Assembly (NCBI GenBank): GCA_934636245.1
Contig: CAKUAI010000003.1
Span: 1 to 64,000 of the forward strand
Direction of reading: 5' to 3'
Length of the DNA: 64,000 nucleotides
Origin: an uncultured Coriobacteriales bacterium
GTDB lineage: Bacteria > Actinomycetota > Coriobacteriia > Coriobacteriales > UMGS124
The number at the start of each line of letters is the position of its first letter. Positions within the stretch are counted from its first letter, which is position 1. Shown piece by piece: positions 45,123 through 53,854 of this stretch. A program made the position numbers and the translations under genes. The notes below the pieces were generated by a model. That model saw nothing but the letters and a program-made list of their open reading frames with translations, was not told the origin of the DNA and did no database searches.

Positions 45123-45590
45123 ATGGCGGTTAAGGTTATTGAGGGCAACGTTGTTAACGAGGGTATCAAGGTTGGCATTGTGGCGAGCAGGTTCAACGAG
45201 TTCATCGTGAACAAGCTGCTCTCCGGCGCGCTTGACGGTCTGCATCGTCACGGGGTGCCGGATGAGGACGTGAACGTGGCGTGGGTGCCCGGTGCGTTCG
45301 AGATTCCGCTGGTGGCGCAGAAGATGGCCGAGAGCGGCAAGTACGACGCCGTCATCGCGCTGGGTTGCGTCATTCGCGGCGCGACCTCGCACTACGAGCT
45401 CGTGTGCAACGAGGTGGCCAAGGGCGTGGCGCAGACGTCGCTCAAGTCCGGCGTGCCCGTGATGTTCGGCGTCATCACCACCGAGAACCTCGAGCAGGCC
45501 ATCGATCGCGCTGGCGCCAAGGTGGGCAACAAGGGCTACGAGTGCGCCACGGGTGCCATCGAGCTCGTCAACCTGCTGAGGCAGATCTAA
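45123..45590 (+). CDS. ribH: 6,7-dimethyl-8-ribityllumazine synthase
   Basis: A 155-residue subunit of the icosahedral or pentameric lumazine synthase. Motifs are VASRFNEFIVNKLLSGA, VPGAFEIPLVAQKMAESG, ALGCVIRGATSHYELVCNEV (with the catalytic His near residue 89) and FGVITTENLEQAIDRAG. It joins the RibA and RibB products to lumazine, the RibE substrate. ATG at 45123 behind GAAGGAG. It lies 530 bp after ribBA across the repeat array and may have its own promoter (a TATAAG-like -10 at 45085). Confidence 0.96.
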   Translation: MAVKVIEGNVVNEGIKVGIVASRFNEFIVNKLLSGALDGLHRHGVPDEDVNVAWVPGAFEIPLVAQKMAESGKYDAVIALGCVIRGATSHYELVCNEVAKGVAQTSLKSGVPVMFGVITTENLEQAIDRAGAKVGNKGYECATGAIELVNLLRQI

Positions 45591-45601
45591 TACCTGCCGT
45601 T

Positions 45602-45795
45602 CGGGTGTGGGCGCGGTCACGAGGTGCGACCGCCATTCGCCGCATGGTGGTGGCTTGTCTCGCTCGGGTGTGGACACAGTCGAGATGCTGTCGGCCACTG
45701 TACGGCACTACACGCTTGCCCTACCCGGGTGTGGGTGTGTCGCTCCTTTTGGCTGTGACTTGTACTTCATAGATGCTTGTCTTACCCAGGCGTGG
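45602..45795 (+). repeat. degenerate ~61-bp tandem repeat after ribH
   Basis: CGGGTGTGG recurs at 45602, 45665 and 45726, and as CAGGCGTGG at 45787, each preceded by a pyrimidine-rich CTTGYC-like stretch; spacing is 63, 61 and 61 bp. The last copy forms the left arm of the terminator at 45785-45823, suggesting a duplicated terminator arm or a decayed repeat. No gene is supported. Confidence 0.6.
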
Positions 45796-45823
45796 GCGCG
45801 ATGCCGTCCACGCCTGGGTTTTT
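45785..45823 (+). terminator. terminator of the riboflavin genes
   Basis: CCCAGGCGTGG (45785-45795) and CCACGCCTGGG (45808-45818) form a perfect 11-bp stem followed by TTTTT. Confidence 0.92.
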
Positions 45824-45970
45824 GCCGCTCTGCCTGGCGGCTCGGGCCGTACGGTGGTTGTCCTGTGCACTTCGCCTGCTTTAGCGCAGTCTCGTGTACC
45901 ATCCCAACATATATATTAGATGCGCCCGGACCGCGTGCCCGGGCAAGGGGAAAGACACGGGAGCGATAGA

Positions 45971-47230
45971 ATGGACGCGCAGGCACAGGCGGGGCAGTCT
46001 CGACAGATGGGCTACCAGGTGGCCCCGGGCTACGAGCTTTCGCAGGTTGAGCGCATTTTCTGCGAGCTGGTTGAGATTGACTCGCCCTCGTTTCACGAGC
46101 ACGAGATGGCCGCCGAGGTGCGTAGGCGCCTTGAGGATCTGGGCTTCAACGTTGTAGAGGACGCCACGAGCGGCAAGAACGACGGCATGGTGACCTCGAT
46201 TACCTCCACGCGTCGTTTCGGGCGCCTTATGGACAGTGCCTCTGACCTGGTGCGTCTCGTGCATACGGGCAGCGATTGCGGCAACCTTTTCGCGACGCTT
46301 CCCGGCGTGGGCGAGCCCATCCTGTTCATCACGCACATGGACACGGTGCAGCCTGCTTTCTCCAAGCACGCTAAGGTCCATGCCAACGGCATGATTACGA
46401 GTCTGGGCGACACGGTCCTGGGTGCCGATGACCTTGCTGGCATCGCTTGCGTCATGGCGGCGGTCGACCACCTGCAGCAGGCCGGCATCCCGCACCGCCC
46501 CGTTGAACTCGCCTGCATGGTAGCCGAGGAAGTCGGTAACGTTGGCGCTCGCGCGTTCGACTTTTCGCAGTCCAAGGCGCCCGTGGCGTTCACGCTCGAC
46601 TACTCGGCCGACCCCAACGAGTACGCCTACCAGGCCCCCACGATTCTTTATCTCACCATCGAGGTCATCGGCCGCTCTGCGCACGCCGGCTTTTACCCCG
46701 AGCGCGGCGTCAATGCCATCAAGATTGCCGCTCATGCTATTGACCAGGTGCAATGCGGCCGCATCGGCGATGATACCACGTGCAACATGGGCATTATCTC
46801 CGGCGGTCGCGGTACGAACATCGTGCCGAGTGACGTGGTTATCCGTGGCGAGGTGCGCAGCTACGACCATGCCAAGGCGGTGCATCAGACCCAGGTCGTG
46901 CGCGACATCTTTGAGCGCGCGGCACAGGAGCTGGGTGGAGAGGTGACCATACAGGTGAGCGAGGCATGCCACGCCTACTGCATGGGCAAGGATTCCGTCC
47001 CCGTGCGTCTGTTCGAGCGCGCCTGCGAGAGTCTGGGCATGGCGGCCGTGGGCAAGCCAACGTTTGGCGGCAGTGACAACAACGTGTCGGTGGCTTACGG
47101 CATTCCCGGCATCGTCATCGCCAACGGCATGCGCGACGCCCACTCCACCAACGAGCACGTCCTGCCCGGCGACCTTGCCAAGGTCCAAGCCATCGTGGAG
47201 AAGCTCCTCACGATCGACGTGGAGGGGTAA
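45971..47230 (+). CDS. M20-family metallopeptidase (tripeptidase T-like)
   Basis: A 419-residue cytoplasmic zinc peptidase. Metal-site motifs in order: FITHMDTV (His-x-Asp), LGADDLAGIACVMAA (bridging Asp), VAEEVGNVGA (catalytic Glu plus ligand Glu), TLDYSADPNEYAYQAPT and the late GGSDNNVSVAYGIPGIVIAN with DAHSTNEHV. A dimerisation lid interrupts the catalytic domain (about 230-330). Relatives are PepT and Sapep-type di/tripeptidases; the exact substrate is uncertain. The ATG at 45971 follows GGGAG. It stands alone between two terminators. Confidence 0.88.
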   Translation: MDAQAQAGQSRQMGYQVAPGYELSQVERIFCELVEIDSPSFHEHEMAAEVRRRLEDLGFNVVEDATSGKNDGMVTSITSTRRFGRLMDSASDLVRLVHTGSDCGNLFATLPGVGEPILFITHMDTVQPAFSKHAKVHANGMITSLGDTVLGADDLAGIACVMAAVDHLQQAGIPHRPVELACMVAEEVGNVGARAFDFSQSKAPVAFTLDYSADPNEYAYQAPTILYLTIEVIGRSAHAGFYPERGVNAIKIAAHAIDQVQCGRIGDDTTCNMGIISGGRGTNIVPSDVVIRGEVRSYDHAKAVHQTQVVRDIFERAAQELGGEVTIQVSEACHAYCMGKDSVPVRLFERACESLGMAAVGKPTFGGSDNNVSVAYGIPGIVIANGMRDAHSTNEHVLPGDLAKVQAIVEKLLTIDVEG

Positions 47231-47267
47231 AAAGGACGAGGGTTCGCACTGGTTTTTTACAACAAGT

Positions 47268-47301
47268 GCGGGCGGGACGTAATCGAATACGTCCCGCCCG
47301 C
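47268..47301. terminator. bidirectional terminator
   Basis: GCGGGCGGGACGTA and TACGTCCCGCCCGC make a perfect 14-bp stem around ATCGAA between the convergent peptidase and flavoprotein genes; the minus-strand side is followed by a T-containing stretch. Confidence 0.85.
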
Positions 47302-47340
47302 GCCATTTGTTTGTAGCTGCTTGCTGGTGCCGCTTGTTTC

Positions 47341-49002
47341 TTACTGCTCCGGCACGAGGTCGGCGATGTCTTCCCACATGACGGGCTTGGAGGGCTCCAA
47401 GCCGCCGGTCACGGCGTGGATGGCGGTGTAGCGGCCGGACGTGAAGCAGTGGCCGGCGCTCATGCCGGACTGATACATCGACCAGTCAGGTGCGCCGCAG
47501 AGCTGGCCTGCGCCGAAGCCCGTGGCCCACAGGTGAGGAATGACCTCGCCCTCGGTGGTGATGACCTGGTAGTTCTCATTGACGGTCATACCAGCGCACA
47601 GGGCGGAGACGCGGATGTGCTTGCGGGCGCCCCAGAACGGAGCCTGCTCGATCTTCTTGAGGTACTTCGGGTTCTTGCCGAAGTCCTCGTCGAAGCCGGC
47701 ATCGACGAGCTCGTTGTAGCGCTCGACGCTGGCAATCAGGGCGTCGGCGGGAACCTCGATCTTCTCGGCGAGCTCCTCGAGGGTGTCGGCGCAGTACAGG
47801 TCGACGAGGCCCTCGATGACCTTGTTGCCAGACGCGACGGAGCGGTCCATCTCAACCTCGGGCATCCACTTCTGCACGGCGTCGGCGGGAGTGGCCTTGA
47901 AGCCCATCTCGGGAACGGTGGTCTCGTAGTTGCCGTCGTAAATCTGGACGAACCAACCGGGCTTGGGCTGGTCGCGCATCTGAACGTTGATCATGGTGAA
48001 GGGCATGTCCTCGTTCATGAAGCGGTTGCCGTCCATGTTCACAGCCATGAAGGGCACGGAAGCCATGGGGCCCGAGTCGAAGTCGTGCATCATATGGCAG
48101 TGGCCGGTCTGCACCATGCCGGCGCCGAGCTGCATGGCCATGAGGATGCCGTCGCCCGTCTTGCCGAATTGCTTGCGGTCGAAGCCCAGGATGTCGGGGC
48201 AGTAGCGCTCGACGAGGCTCTCGTTGTTCTGGTAGTCGCCGGTGGAGAGGATGACGCCCATGGTGGCGTTGAACTTGATGTACTCGCCGGCGGCGTTCTT
48301 GCCTACGACGCCGGTCACGGTGCCGTTCTCGCCCTGGATGAGCTGGACGCCGGGGGTCTCGTAGTAGAAGTCGACGCCGCGCTCCTCGGCCAGGTTGGCC
48401 AGGGCCATGATGAGCTCAAGGTTGCACTGGGGCTTGGGGCCGTAGTTCCACTCGTGACGAATCGACTTGGTGCCGTCCTCGTACACGTCTTCCTCAGTGG
48501 AGACGTTTGCGGGCGGGTTGCCGGCCTCTTCAGCACGAAGACGCAGCCAGCGCATGGTCTCGCCGGAGTGGTAGGTGTAGTACTCCACCAGACCGCGGTC
48601 GGCGCGCCAGTCGACGCTTTCCATGTAGCCGCGGATGTAGTTCTTGATGCCCTGGGGGTCGCTCATCTCGAGCTCGACGCCGCTCTCGTTGGCGCCCTGG
48701 GAGATGCAGACGGACTCCTTCTGGAGCACGCAGGCCGTGGCGCCCTCCTCAATCGCGGTCAGGGCTGCAGGCACGCCGCCGGTGCCGCCGCCGACCACGA
48801 CGACGTCATAGGTGTACTCGGCCGCGAACTCGGTGATGGGGGCAACCTCAACGGGGGAGCACTCGTAGTCAGAAGCGCATGCGCCCTTGGGGTACTCGAC
48901 CTCGGCTGCAGCCTCGTCGGCCAGGGCGACGCTCGAAAGCGCGGCGCTTGCGACGCCAGCTGCACCGGCAGCCTTGAGGAAGTTCCTGCGGTTCATCTCC
49001 AT
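47341..49002 (-). CDS. Tat-exported FAD-dependent reductase (fumarate reductase-like)
   Basis: A 553-residue exported flavoprotein. Tat signal MNRRNFLKAAGAAGVASAAL at the N-terminus, FAD motif VVVVGGGTGGVPAALTAIEE near 66-85, and a divergent C-terminal FAD segment (HLWATGFGAGQLCGAP). No FMN or heme domain. AAAGG lies eight bases before the ATG at 49002. LuxR 7 lies upstream on the same strand, separated by 480 bp that contain a 39-bp tandem repeat. It belongs to the same family as the 15624, 19525 and 34377 genes but is clearly diverged from them, so it likely uses a different acceptor. Confidence 0.88.
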   Translation of the reverse strand: MEMNRRNFLKAAGAAGVASAALSSVALADEAAAEVEYPKGACASDYECSPVEVAPITEFAAEYTYDVVVVGGGTGGVPAALTAIEEGATACVLQKESVCISQGANESGVELEMSDPQGIKNYIRGYMESVDWRADRGLVEYYTYHSGETMRWLRLRAEEAGNPPANVSTEEDVYEDGTKSIRHEWNYGPKPQCNLELIMALANLAEERGVDFYYETPGVQLIQGENGTVTGVVGKNAAGEYIKFNATMGVILSTGDYQNNESLVERYCPDILGFDRKQFGKTGDGILMAMQLGAGMVQTGHCHMMHDFDSGPMASVPFMAVNMDGNRFMNEDMPFTMINVQMRDQPKPGWFVQIYDGNYETTVPEMGFKATPADAVQKWMPEVEMDRSVASGNKVIEGLVDLYCADTLEELAEKIEVPADALIASVERYNELVDAGFDEDFGKNPKYLKKIEQAPFWGARKHIRVSALCAGMTVNENYQVITTEGEVIPHLWATGFGAGQLCGAPDWSMYQSGMSAGHCFTSGRYTAIHAVTGGLEPSKPVMWEDIADLVPEQ

Positions 49003-49263
49003 CGGTCAACCTTTCTCTTCGAATGGCCCAGTCCGAAGGCGTGCGCGCTTGGCATGCGGTATGCCCGGCACGCTTGCCGTGGGACGGAGCGCGCAATGCC
49101 GGGCTTGCGTCCGGCTCGACGAGATGAAAGGTAGCCCACGCGCTCACATTCCACATCGCATGGGCGAGATGAAGGGTTTTACCTGGGATTATGGTGTCAA
49201 CTCGCAAAAGAGGGACGAGGGGGTTAAGCCGTGTGCCCGGGCGATGGTTACGCGCAGGCGCCT

Positions 49264-49433
49264 CGTTGCGTGTGCTCAGATGATGATCGGGCGCAGCCGG
49301 CCAATTGCACATGCCCAGACGATGGCTGAAGGCAGCCGGTCAATTGTGCATGCCCAGATGATGATGTGGCGCGGCGGGCCAATTGCGCATGCCCAGATGA
49401 TGGCCGAGGGCGGCTGGTCAATTGCGCATGCCT
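49264..49433. repeat. 39-bp tandem repeat upstream of a flavoprotein gene
   Basis: Three full 39-bp units (49303-49341, 49342-49380, 49381-49419) begin AATTGYRCATGCCCAGAYGA. A diverged unit precedes them (49264-49302) and a partial one follows (49420-49433). The length is a multiple of three, so open frames on both strands show 13-residue repeats (plus strand IAHAQ-type, minus strand SSGHAQL-type). No ribosome site makes either a convincing gene. It lies about 260-430 bp upstream of the flavoprotein start at 49002. Confidence 0.75.
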
Positions 49434-49484
49434 GCGCCTATGCGGCTGTAATGGCAAAGCGGCAGAAGGCGCGTGCTTGTCGCA

Positions 49485-50981
49485 CTACGAGTGTTTCTCA
49501 GCGAGCTCTGTCTTCACGGCTGCGGCGAGTTCGATGATCTCCTGTCGGGAATGGACGTCCATCTTTGCGTAGGCGGAGCGATTGTGCGTGCGCACCGTGT
49601 TGACCGAGACGCCCAGAAGCTCGGCGGTCTTCTCGAGGGAGCGGCCCTGGCTTGCGCAGCGCACCACTTCTGCCTCGCGCGGGGTGAGACCGTAGCGATT
49701 GGCGAGCTCATGAGAGACGAGCCCCTCCACGCTGTCCTGCACGGCGATGGCCGCCGTGAGGTCGGCTGCGGGGTCGATAGGCATTGCGCTTTGGGCGGCC
49801 GCTTCCGTGGGGCGCAGCAACAGGAAACCGAGCATGATGACGATGGCGGCTGACAGGATGAAAATAACGACCGTGCCACCATAGGTCATGAGCACGGCCT
49901 GCCCGCCCTGCGCTTGCGAGAGGTGCGCGGGTACGGCGATGTAGCGCACGAGCGCCGCCAGCGCCTCGGGGATAAGCAGGAAGAGGCTGGCACGCTTGGC
50001 GAGGTCCATTTTCGACCAGCGTTCGGGAGCCACGACGAAGAGCACGAGCAGCATGGTAAAGCCCACGCGGGCGCTCGTGGCAAGGTTTGAGCCGAGTCGG
50101 GCGGCATCTTCGGGCGCAACTGCCATGACGAGCGCGCCGGCGAAGAAGAGGAGCATGTACGCAATCCAGTTAAAGAAGACAACGCGGTTGAGCGAGGCCC
50201 CGCGCACCAGAAGTACTGCCGTCACTGCGACGAATGCGATGTTGATGAGGCTCATATAGAGCGTGCGCACCGAGATGTCCGAGATGTCGAACCATGGGTT
50301 CGTGACGCCACGGATGAAGTTGCCCATGACGCAGAAAAGCGCAAGCAGGATGCAAAGGGCCAGCGATGCAGTGCTGAAGGGCGAATTGGTTTCCCTGAAG
50401 GTGGTCGTTTGTGCAGGCTGGGCGATGTGCGGTACGCAGAGGGCGGCCACAAGAGGGGAGGCCACGCAGAGGGCGGCCTGAACCACTGCGGGGAACAGGT
50501 AGAAGAGGTTGCTTGCGAAGCACAGGCCAAACCCGAGCACCACGATGAGCGTCGCCCGGCGCAGTTCCATGCATTCAAGCGCTGCAAGGTAGGCAAAGAG
50601 GCACACGGTAAAGAAGACGACGTTGGCCGCCGTGCCTACGATGCATTGAGCGAGCTCGAGTGTTCCGAGGGGTGCGAGCCAGAGAAGCAGGCAGCCAATC
50701 GATCCGAGCATGCCGCTGGCGAACAGGACGTTCCTCGAGACGGCCAGCCTGGTCAGGTGCGGGCCTATGACGAGCGCGGCCGTGGCACACAGGGCGAAAG
50801 TAATGGCGAACGCGCAGAATGCGCCCTCGAAAGCACCCACCGAGTGCACCTCTGCGGTCTTTACGATGCTCAGGAAGAAGGCTCGGAAATAGGGGAAGAG
50901 AATCGACAGGCCAAGAGCGCATGCAAAGTCGCGCACGGGCTGATTCCGTGTGACGGATGTTGTCGTATCCCCATCGTGCAT
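49485..50981 (-). CDS. membrane-bound LuxR-family regulator 7
   Basis: A 498-residue protein with about 12 membrane helices (residues 20-400) and a LuxR helix-turn-helix at about 425-485 (LTPREAEVVRCASQGRSL, then NTVRTHNRSAYAKMDVHSR). The ATG at 50981 follows TGGAGG; a start six codons upstream is less well placed. It precedes the flavoprotein gene at 47341-49002 on the same strand, its likely target. Confidence 0.85.
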   Translation of the reverse strand: MHDGDTTTSVTRNQPVRDFACALGLSILFPYFRAFFLSIVKTAEVHSVGAFEGAFCAFAITFALCATAALVIGPHLTRLAVSRNVLFASGMLGSIGCLLLWLAPLGTLELAQCIVGTAANVVFFTVCLFAYLAALECMELRRATLIVVLGFGLCFASNLFYLFPAVVQAALCVASPLVAALCVPHIAQPAQTTTFRETNSPFSTASLALCILLALFCVMGNFIRGVTNPWFDISDISVRTLYMSLINIAFVAVTAVLLVRGASLNRVVFFNWIAYMLLFFAGALVMAVAPEDAARLGSNLATSARVGFTMLLVLFVVAPERWSKMDLAKRASLFLLIPEALAALVRYIAVPAHLSQAQGGQAVLMTYGGTVVIFILSAAIVIMLGFLLLRPTEAAAQSAMPIDPAADLTAAIAVQDSVEGLVSHELANRYGLTPREAEVVRCASQGRSLEKTAELLGVSVNTVRTHNRSAYAKMDVHSRQEIIELAAAVKTELAEKHS

Positions 50982-51095
50982 GAAAAGACCTCCAGTCACC
51001 CTCGTCTTAGCGATGCGCGATTATACCAAAAGGGGGAGGGACCGCCGTCAGACGGGGCTCGCGCGGTGGCTCGGCACCCGTTCGTTGCCGCTTTT

Positions 51096-51370
51096 GGCAG
51101 AGAAACGAGTTTCGGAGTAGTCTTGACGTCCCCGTTGGTCGAAAAACGAGTTTCGGAGTAGTGGAGGCTGTTTATTTGGGCGCTGCAAGCTGTGATTCGG
51201 GGTTTGGGGACGCAAATAAGGTGCATTGGAGGACAAATCCGTTGTTTATCCAACAGATTTTCACGTCTAATTGAATGGACGGAGGCAATCGGGACGATTC
51301 GACTACTCCGAAACTCATTTAGCTGCCAGAAGGGACGTTGCAGCTACTCCGAAACTCGTTTTGCTGCCAG
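51096..51370. repeat. composite inverted repeat of CTACTCCGAAACTCG units
   Basis: Four copies of a roughly 25-bp unit (CTACTCCGAAACTCGTTT, then usually GCTGCCAG). Two read on the minus strand (51096-51120 and 51141-51161) and two on the plus strand (51301-51329 and 51342-51370). Copies in each pair are 41 bp apart, and the spacer also matches partly (GGGACGT). The 140-bp centre holds a hairpin, AAATCCGTTG with CAACAGATTT (one mismatch). The whole fits a REPIN or MITE-like element in the gap between LuxR 7 and the next gene. Confidence 0.75.
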
Positions 51371-51494
51371 TGGGGGTGTGTGAGGCTACTCTGGCGGCCT
51401 GTTGTCACCGTCCGAGCAGTGGAAAGCAACTGGCGGGCCGGGGCGTCGATGTGGACACCGCGGCCCGCCAATGCGTGCTGCTGTAAGTTGTTCG

Positions 51495-53453
51495 CTATTG
51501 GGCTGCAGCCATCACGCCAGAGAAGGCATTGACCTTGTCCTGCATGTAGAACTCGGTGGAAGCCTGGATGTTGGAGGCGCTGCCGGACTGTGGGTTGCTG
51601 TCGGAGGGCTGGCTGGCCTGTGACGTTGCAGGGCCAGATTGATTGGCTTGTGCGGCATCGCCGGCGAGCTGGCCATTTTGTCTGTTGTCAGGCCCGGCCG
51701 GAGGCTCGCCGTTTCCATCTGCGGGAAGCTCGCTGCCCTGTTCGTTGCCGGGGGTGCCAGCAGGGGGCTGGCCATTCTGGCTGTCTTGCGATTGATCGCC
51801 GTTGGGCATGGCGGGCGGTTCTTGACCGTTGCCTTGGGAGCTGGTGCTTTCGTTCGTAGGGTCCTCGCCGTTGGGCATCATGCCGCTGCTCGTTTCGCCC
51901 TCCGCGCTAGGCGCCGCGGCACCCCCAGGTCCAGCTTGGCCACCGAGGCCCATTCCACCGTTGGGTGCGCCCTGGTCGCCCTGCCCGCCGGGGCCCATGC
52001 CGCCAGGTCCGCCCTGCCCGCCGGGCCCCATGCCGCCACCAGGGCCGCCTTGTACATCGGTGCCGGTGTAGGCCTGCTGCGTGCCGCCCTCGTATCCCGT
52101 GACGGTGTCGACGTCGTAGACGCCCTGAGTTTCCTGGCCCGAGACGACGCCGCCTACATACACGCTGTATGTTCGATCGACCTCAAAGTTCGGGCAGCTC
52201 AGGATAGCTCCCAGATAGCTGCGCGTCTTGCCGGAAGCGGTCTCGTCCTCCGAGGGGTCATAGGCGAACACGATATCGCCGCTCTCGTTGCACACCACAA
52301 TAGCGTCGCCGGCGTCTTGCGAGGAGGCGAACTGCAGGTTCATTGTGACCTGGTCGGAGTCGCTCTCGGCCCAGTCCATGGTGGAGCCCAGCGCCACGAC
52401 GGTGCCGCCGTTGATATAGGAGCCCATGTTGGAGTCCAGCCCCGAGTCGGAGCGGGGATTGGCCATCGAGATGACCGTGCCGCCGTTGATGACGAGGAAG
52501 CCGTTCGAGTCGATGCCATCGCCCTCGTCGCCCAGACCGGCTACGATGTGGAGCGTGCCGCCGTTGATTGTGGTGACTGAGACGCCGTCTTCGTTGGTGT
52601 TGATGCCGTCATCCTGCGAGGCAATGGATACGTTGCCGCCGTTGAGCGTGAGGTGCAGCTCCGAGTCGAGGCCCTCGTTGTCGGCCGTGATGTTGAGCAC
52701 GCCCGTGCCGTCCTGCTCGCCCTCGATGTTCATGGACATGAGCGAGTAGAAGGCACCGTCGATCTTCCAGAGCTTCTTCTGCTCCTCTTTGTCCTTGTAG
52801 ATGCGGGCGACGTGGCCGCCGGTGACGTTGTTCACGCTGCCGTCAGCGATGACGACAACCGCGCCGGCATCGGATGTGTCCACGGTCGGGCTCGCCGCCT
52901 CTGCGCTCCAATCGCCGTCGCACTCGTACACCCTGTGGAACACGACGGCGGGGGCAACATCGCAGGTAATGTCGAGATTGTCGAACACGAGCGTGACCTT
53001 GGCGCTTGCGTCCTCGGCTGCGTCTTCGCCCAGGTCGACCCATACCTGGCCGACCGAGATGGAGCCTGACAGGCGATAGGTGCCCGCCTGGGCGATGTGC
53101 ACGACGCTCACGGCCGCCGCATCCTCGGCGCTGTGACGTTCATCGTCTGCGCCCTCGCCGTAGGGGTTGCCCGAGTCGTATTCGTCGCGGTCCTCGTAGT
53201 ACACCACGTCATGGGCAAGGTAGACGCGCTCGCCCTCGTCGAGGGAAATGTCCTCGCCGTCGACCTTGATGCCGTTGTCGGAGAAGGCGATGGAGACCTC
53301 ATCCGATGAGGTCTGCTCCGCCCCGTCGGCCCATGCCGACCCGGCGCCGCCCAATGCTGCGCCTGCAAGCGCGCAGCCAAATCCCGTGATTGCGGAACGG
53401 CGGGTCATTGCAAGGGAGCTCATCGGGTGCATGGTGCTGTGGTTCTTGCTCAT
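51495..53453 (-). CDS. exported beta-helix carbohydrate-binding protein (Cthe_2159/DUF4353-like)
   Basis: A 652-residue exported protein. The N-terminus has a twin-Arg signal (AMTRRSAITGFGCALAGAAL) ending near GSAWA. Residues about 110-450 resemble the Cthe_2159 carbohydrate-binding fold, a calcium-binding beta helix, with repeated NGG turns such as DGINTNEDGVSVTTINGGT and DGIDSNGFLVINGGTVISM. Residues about 465-635 are a Gly/Pro/Gln/Asn-rich tail with collagen-like GGPGGMGPGG repeats. Relatives bind acidic polysaccharides such as polygalacturonate; surface adhesion is a plausible role. GGGAGG precedes the ATG. No sortase motif is visible. Confidence 0.82.
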   Translation of the reverse strand: MSKNHSTMHPMSSLAMTRRSAITGFGCALAGAALGGAGSAWADGAEQTSSDEVSIAFSDNGIKVDGEDISLDEGERVYLAHDVVYYEDRDEYDSGNPYGEGADDERHSAEDAAAVSVVHIAQAGTYRLSGSISVGQVWVDLGEDAAEDASAKVTLVFDNLDITCDVAPAVVFHRVYECDGDWSAEAASPTVDTSDAGAVVVIADGSVNNVTGGHVARIYKDKEEQKKLWKIDGAFYSLMSMNIEGEQDGTGVLNITADNEGLDSELHLTLNGGNVSIASQDDGINTNEDGVSVTTINGGTLHIVAGLGDEGDGIDSNGFLVINGGTVISMANPRSDSGLDSNMGSYINGGTVVALGSTMDWAESDSDQVTMNLQFASSQDAGDAIVVCNESGDIVFAYDPSEDETASGKTRSYLGAILSCPNFEVDRTYSVYVGGVVSGQETQGVYDVDTVTGYEGGTQQAYTGTDVQGGPGGGMGPGGQGGPGGMGPGGQGDQGAPNGGMGLGGQAGPGGAAAPSAEGETSSGMMPNGEDPTNESTSSQGNGQEPPAMPNGDQSQDSQNGQPPAGTPGNEQGSELPADGNGEPPAGPDNRQNGQLAGDAAQANQSGPATSQASQPSDSNPQSGSASNIQASTEFYMQDKVNAFSGVMAAAQ

Positions 53454-53854
53454 CTCAAACCTCCCAAGGTGTCTGGGGTCGTCTGCGCCGCGCAGTTTTA
53501 TTGGCGCGGCGCGACGCCATTTAACGCTCTCGGGAAGCGTCTTGTGTTCGCGTTTGCGCGATTCCGCCGCCCCCGCGCAAAGCTGTCGGGTGCTTCAGAA
53601 TGCTGCAGGGCGCTTCAGGATTGTGGGGGAGGGGGCGGGCGGACGAGGCGGACAGGCTGCGCACGGGCACACGGGCGTGGTGCTGTGGAAACGACAAGTG
53701 AGTATGACTGGCTGTGGAGAGTGCGTTTCTTACCTGCGGTGTTGTGGACAAAATGCCGATGAGTCCAACTTGCGTTCTACTTCTCGGCCGTGAGTTGGCT
53801 TACTCCCCGTGGCAAGCAAGACATCCTCCTATGTATGCCGGTGTGAAATTGCCC
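53454..53854. other. intergenic region between the beta-helix gene and the TetR gene
   Basis: About 400 bases that must hold the minus-strand promoter of the beta-helix gene. A small direct repeat (GGGTGCTTCAG / GGGCGCTTCAG) occurs near 53588 and 53608. I see no gene and no clear terminator. Confidence 0.4.

Noticed and set aside
49264..49433. CRISPR array
   Set aside because: Units are contiguous 39-bp repeats without unique spacers, and no cas genes are nearby.
49248..49537. Reading frames with 13-residue repeats on both strands across the 39-bp array
   Set aside because: Any 39-bp tandem repeat gives such frames; no ribosome site or start context supports a gene, so it is listed as a repeat only.
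51096..51370. CRISPR array
   Set aside because: Only two units per orientation, inverted relative to each other, with related rather than unique spacers.
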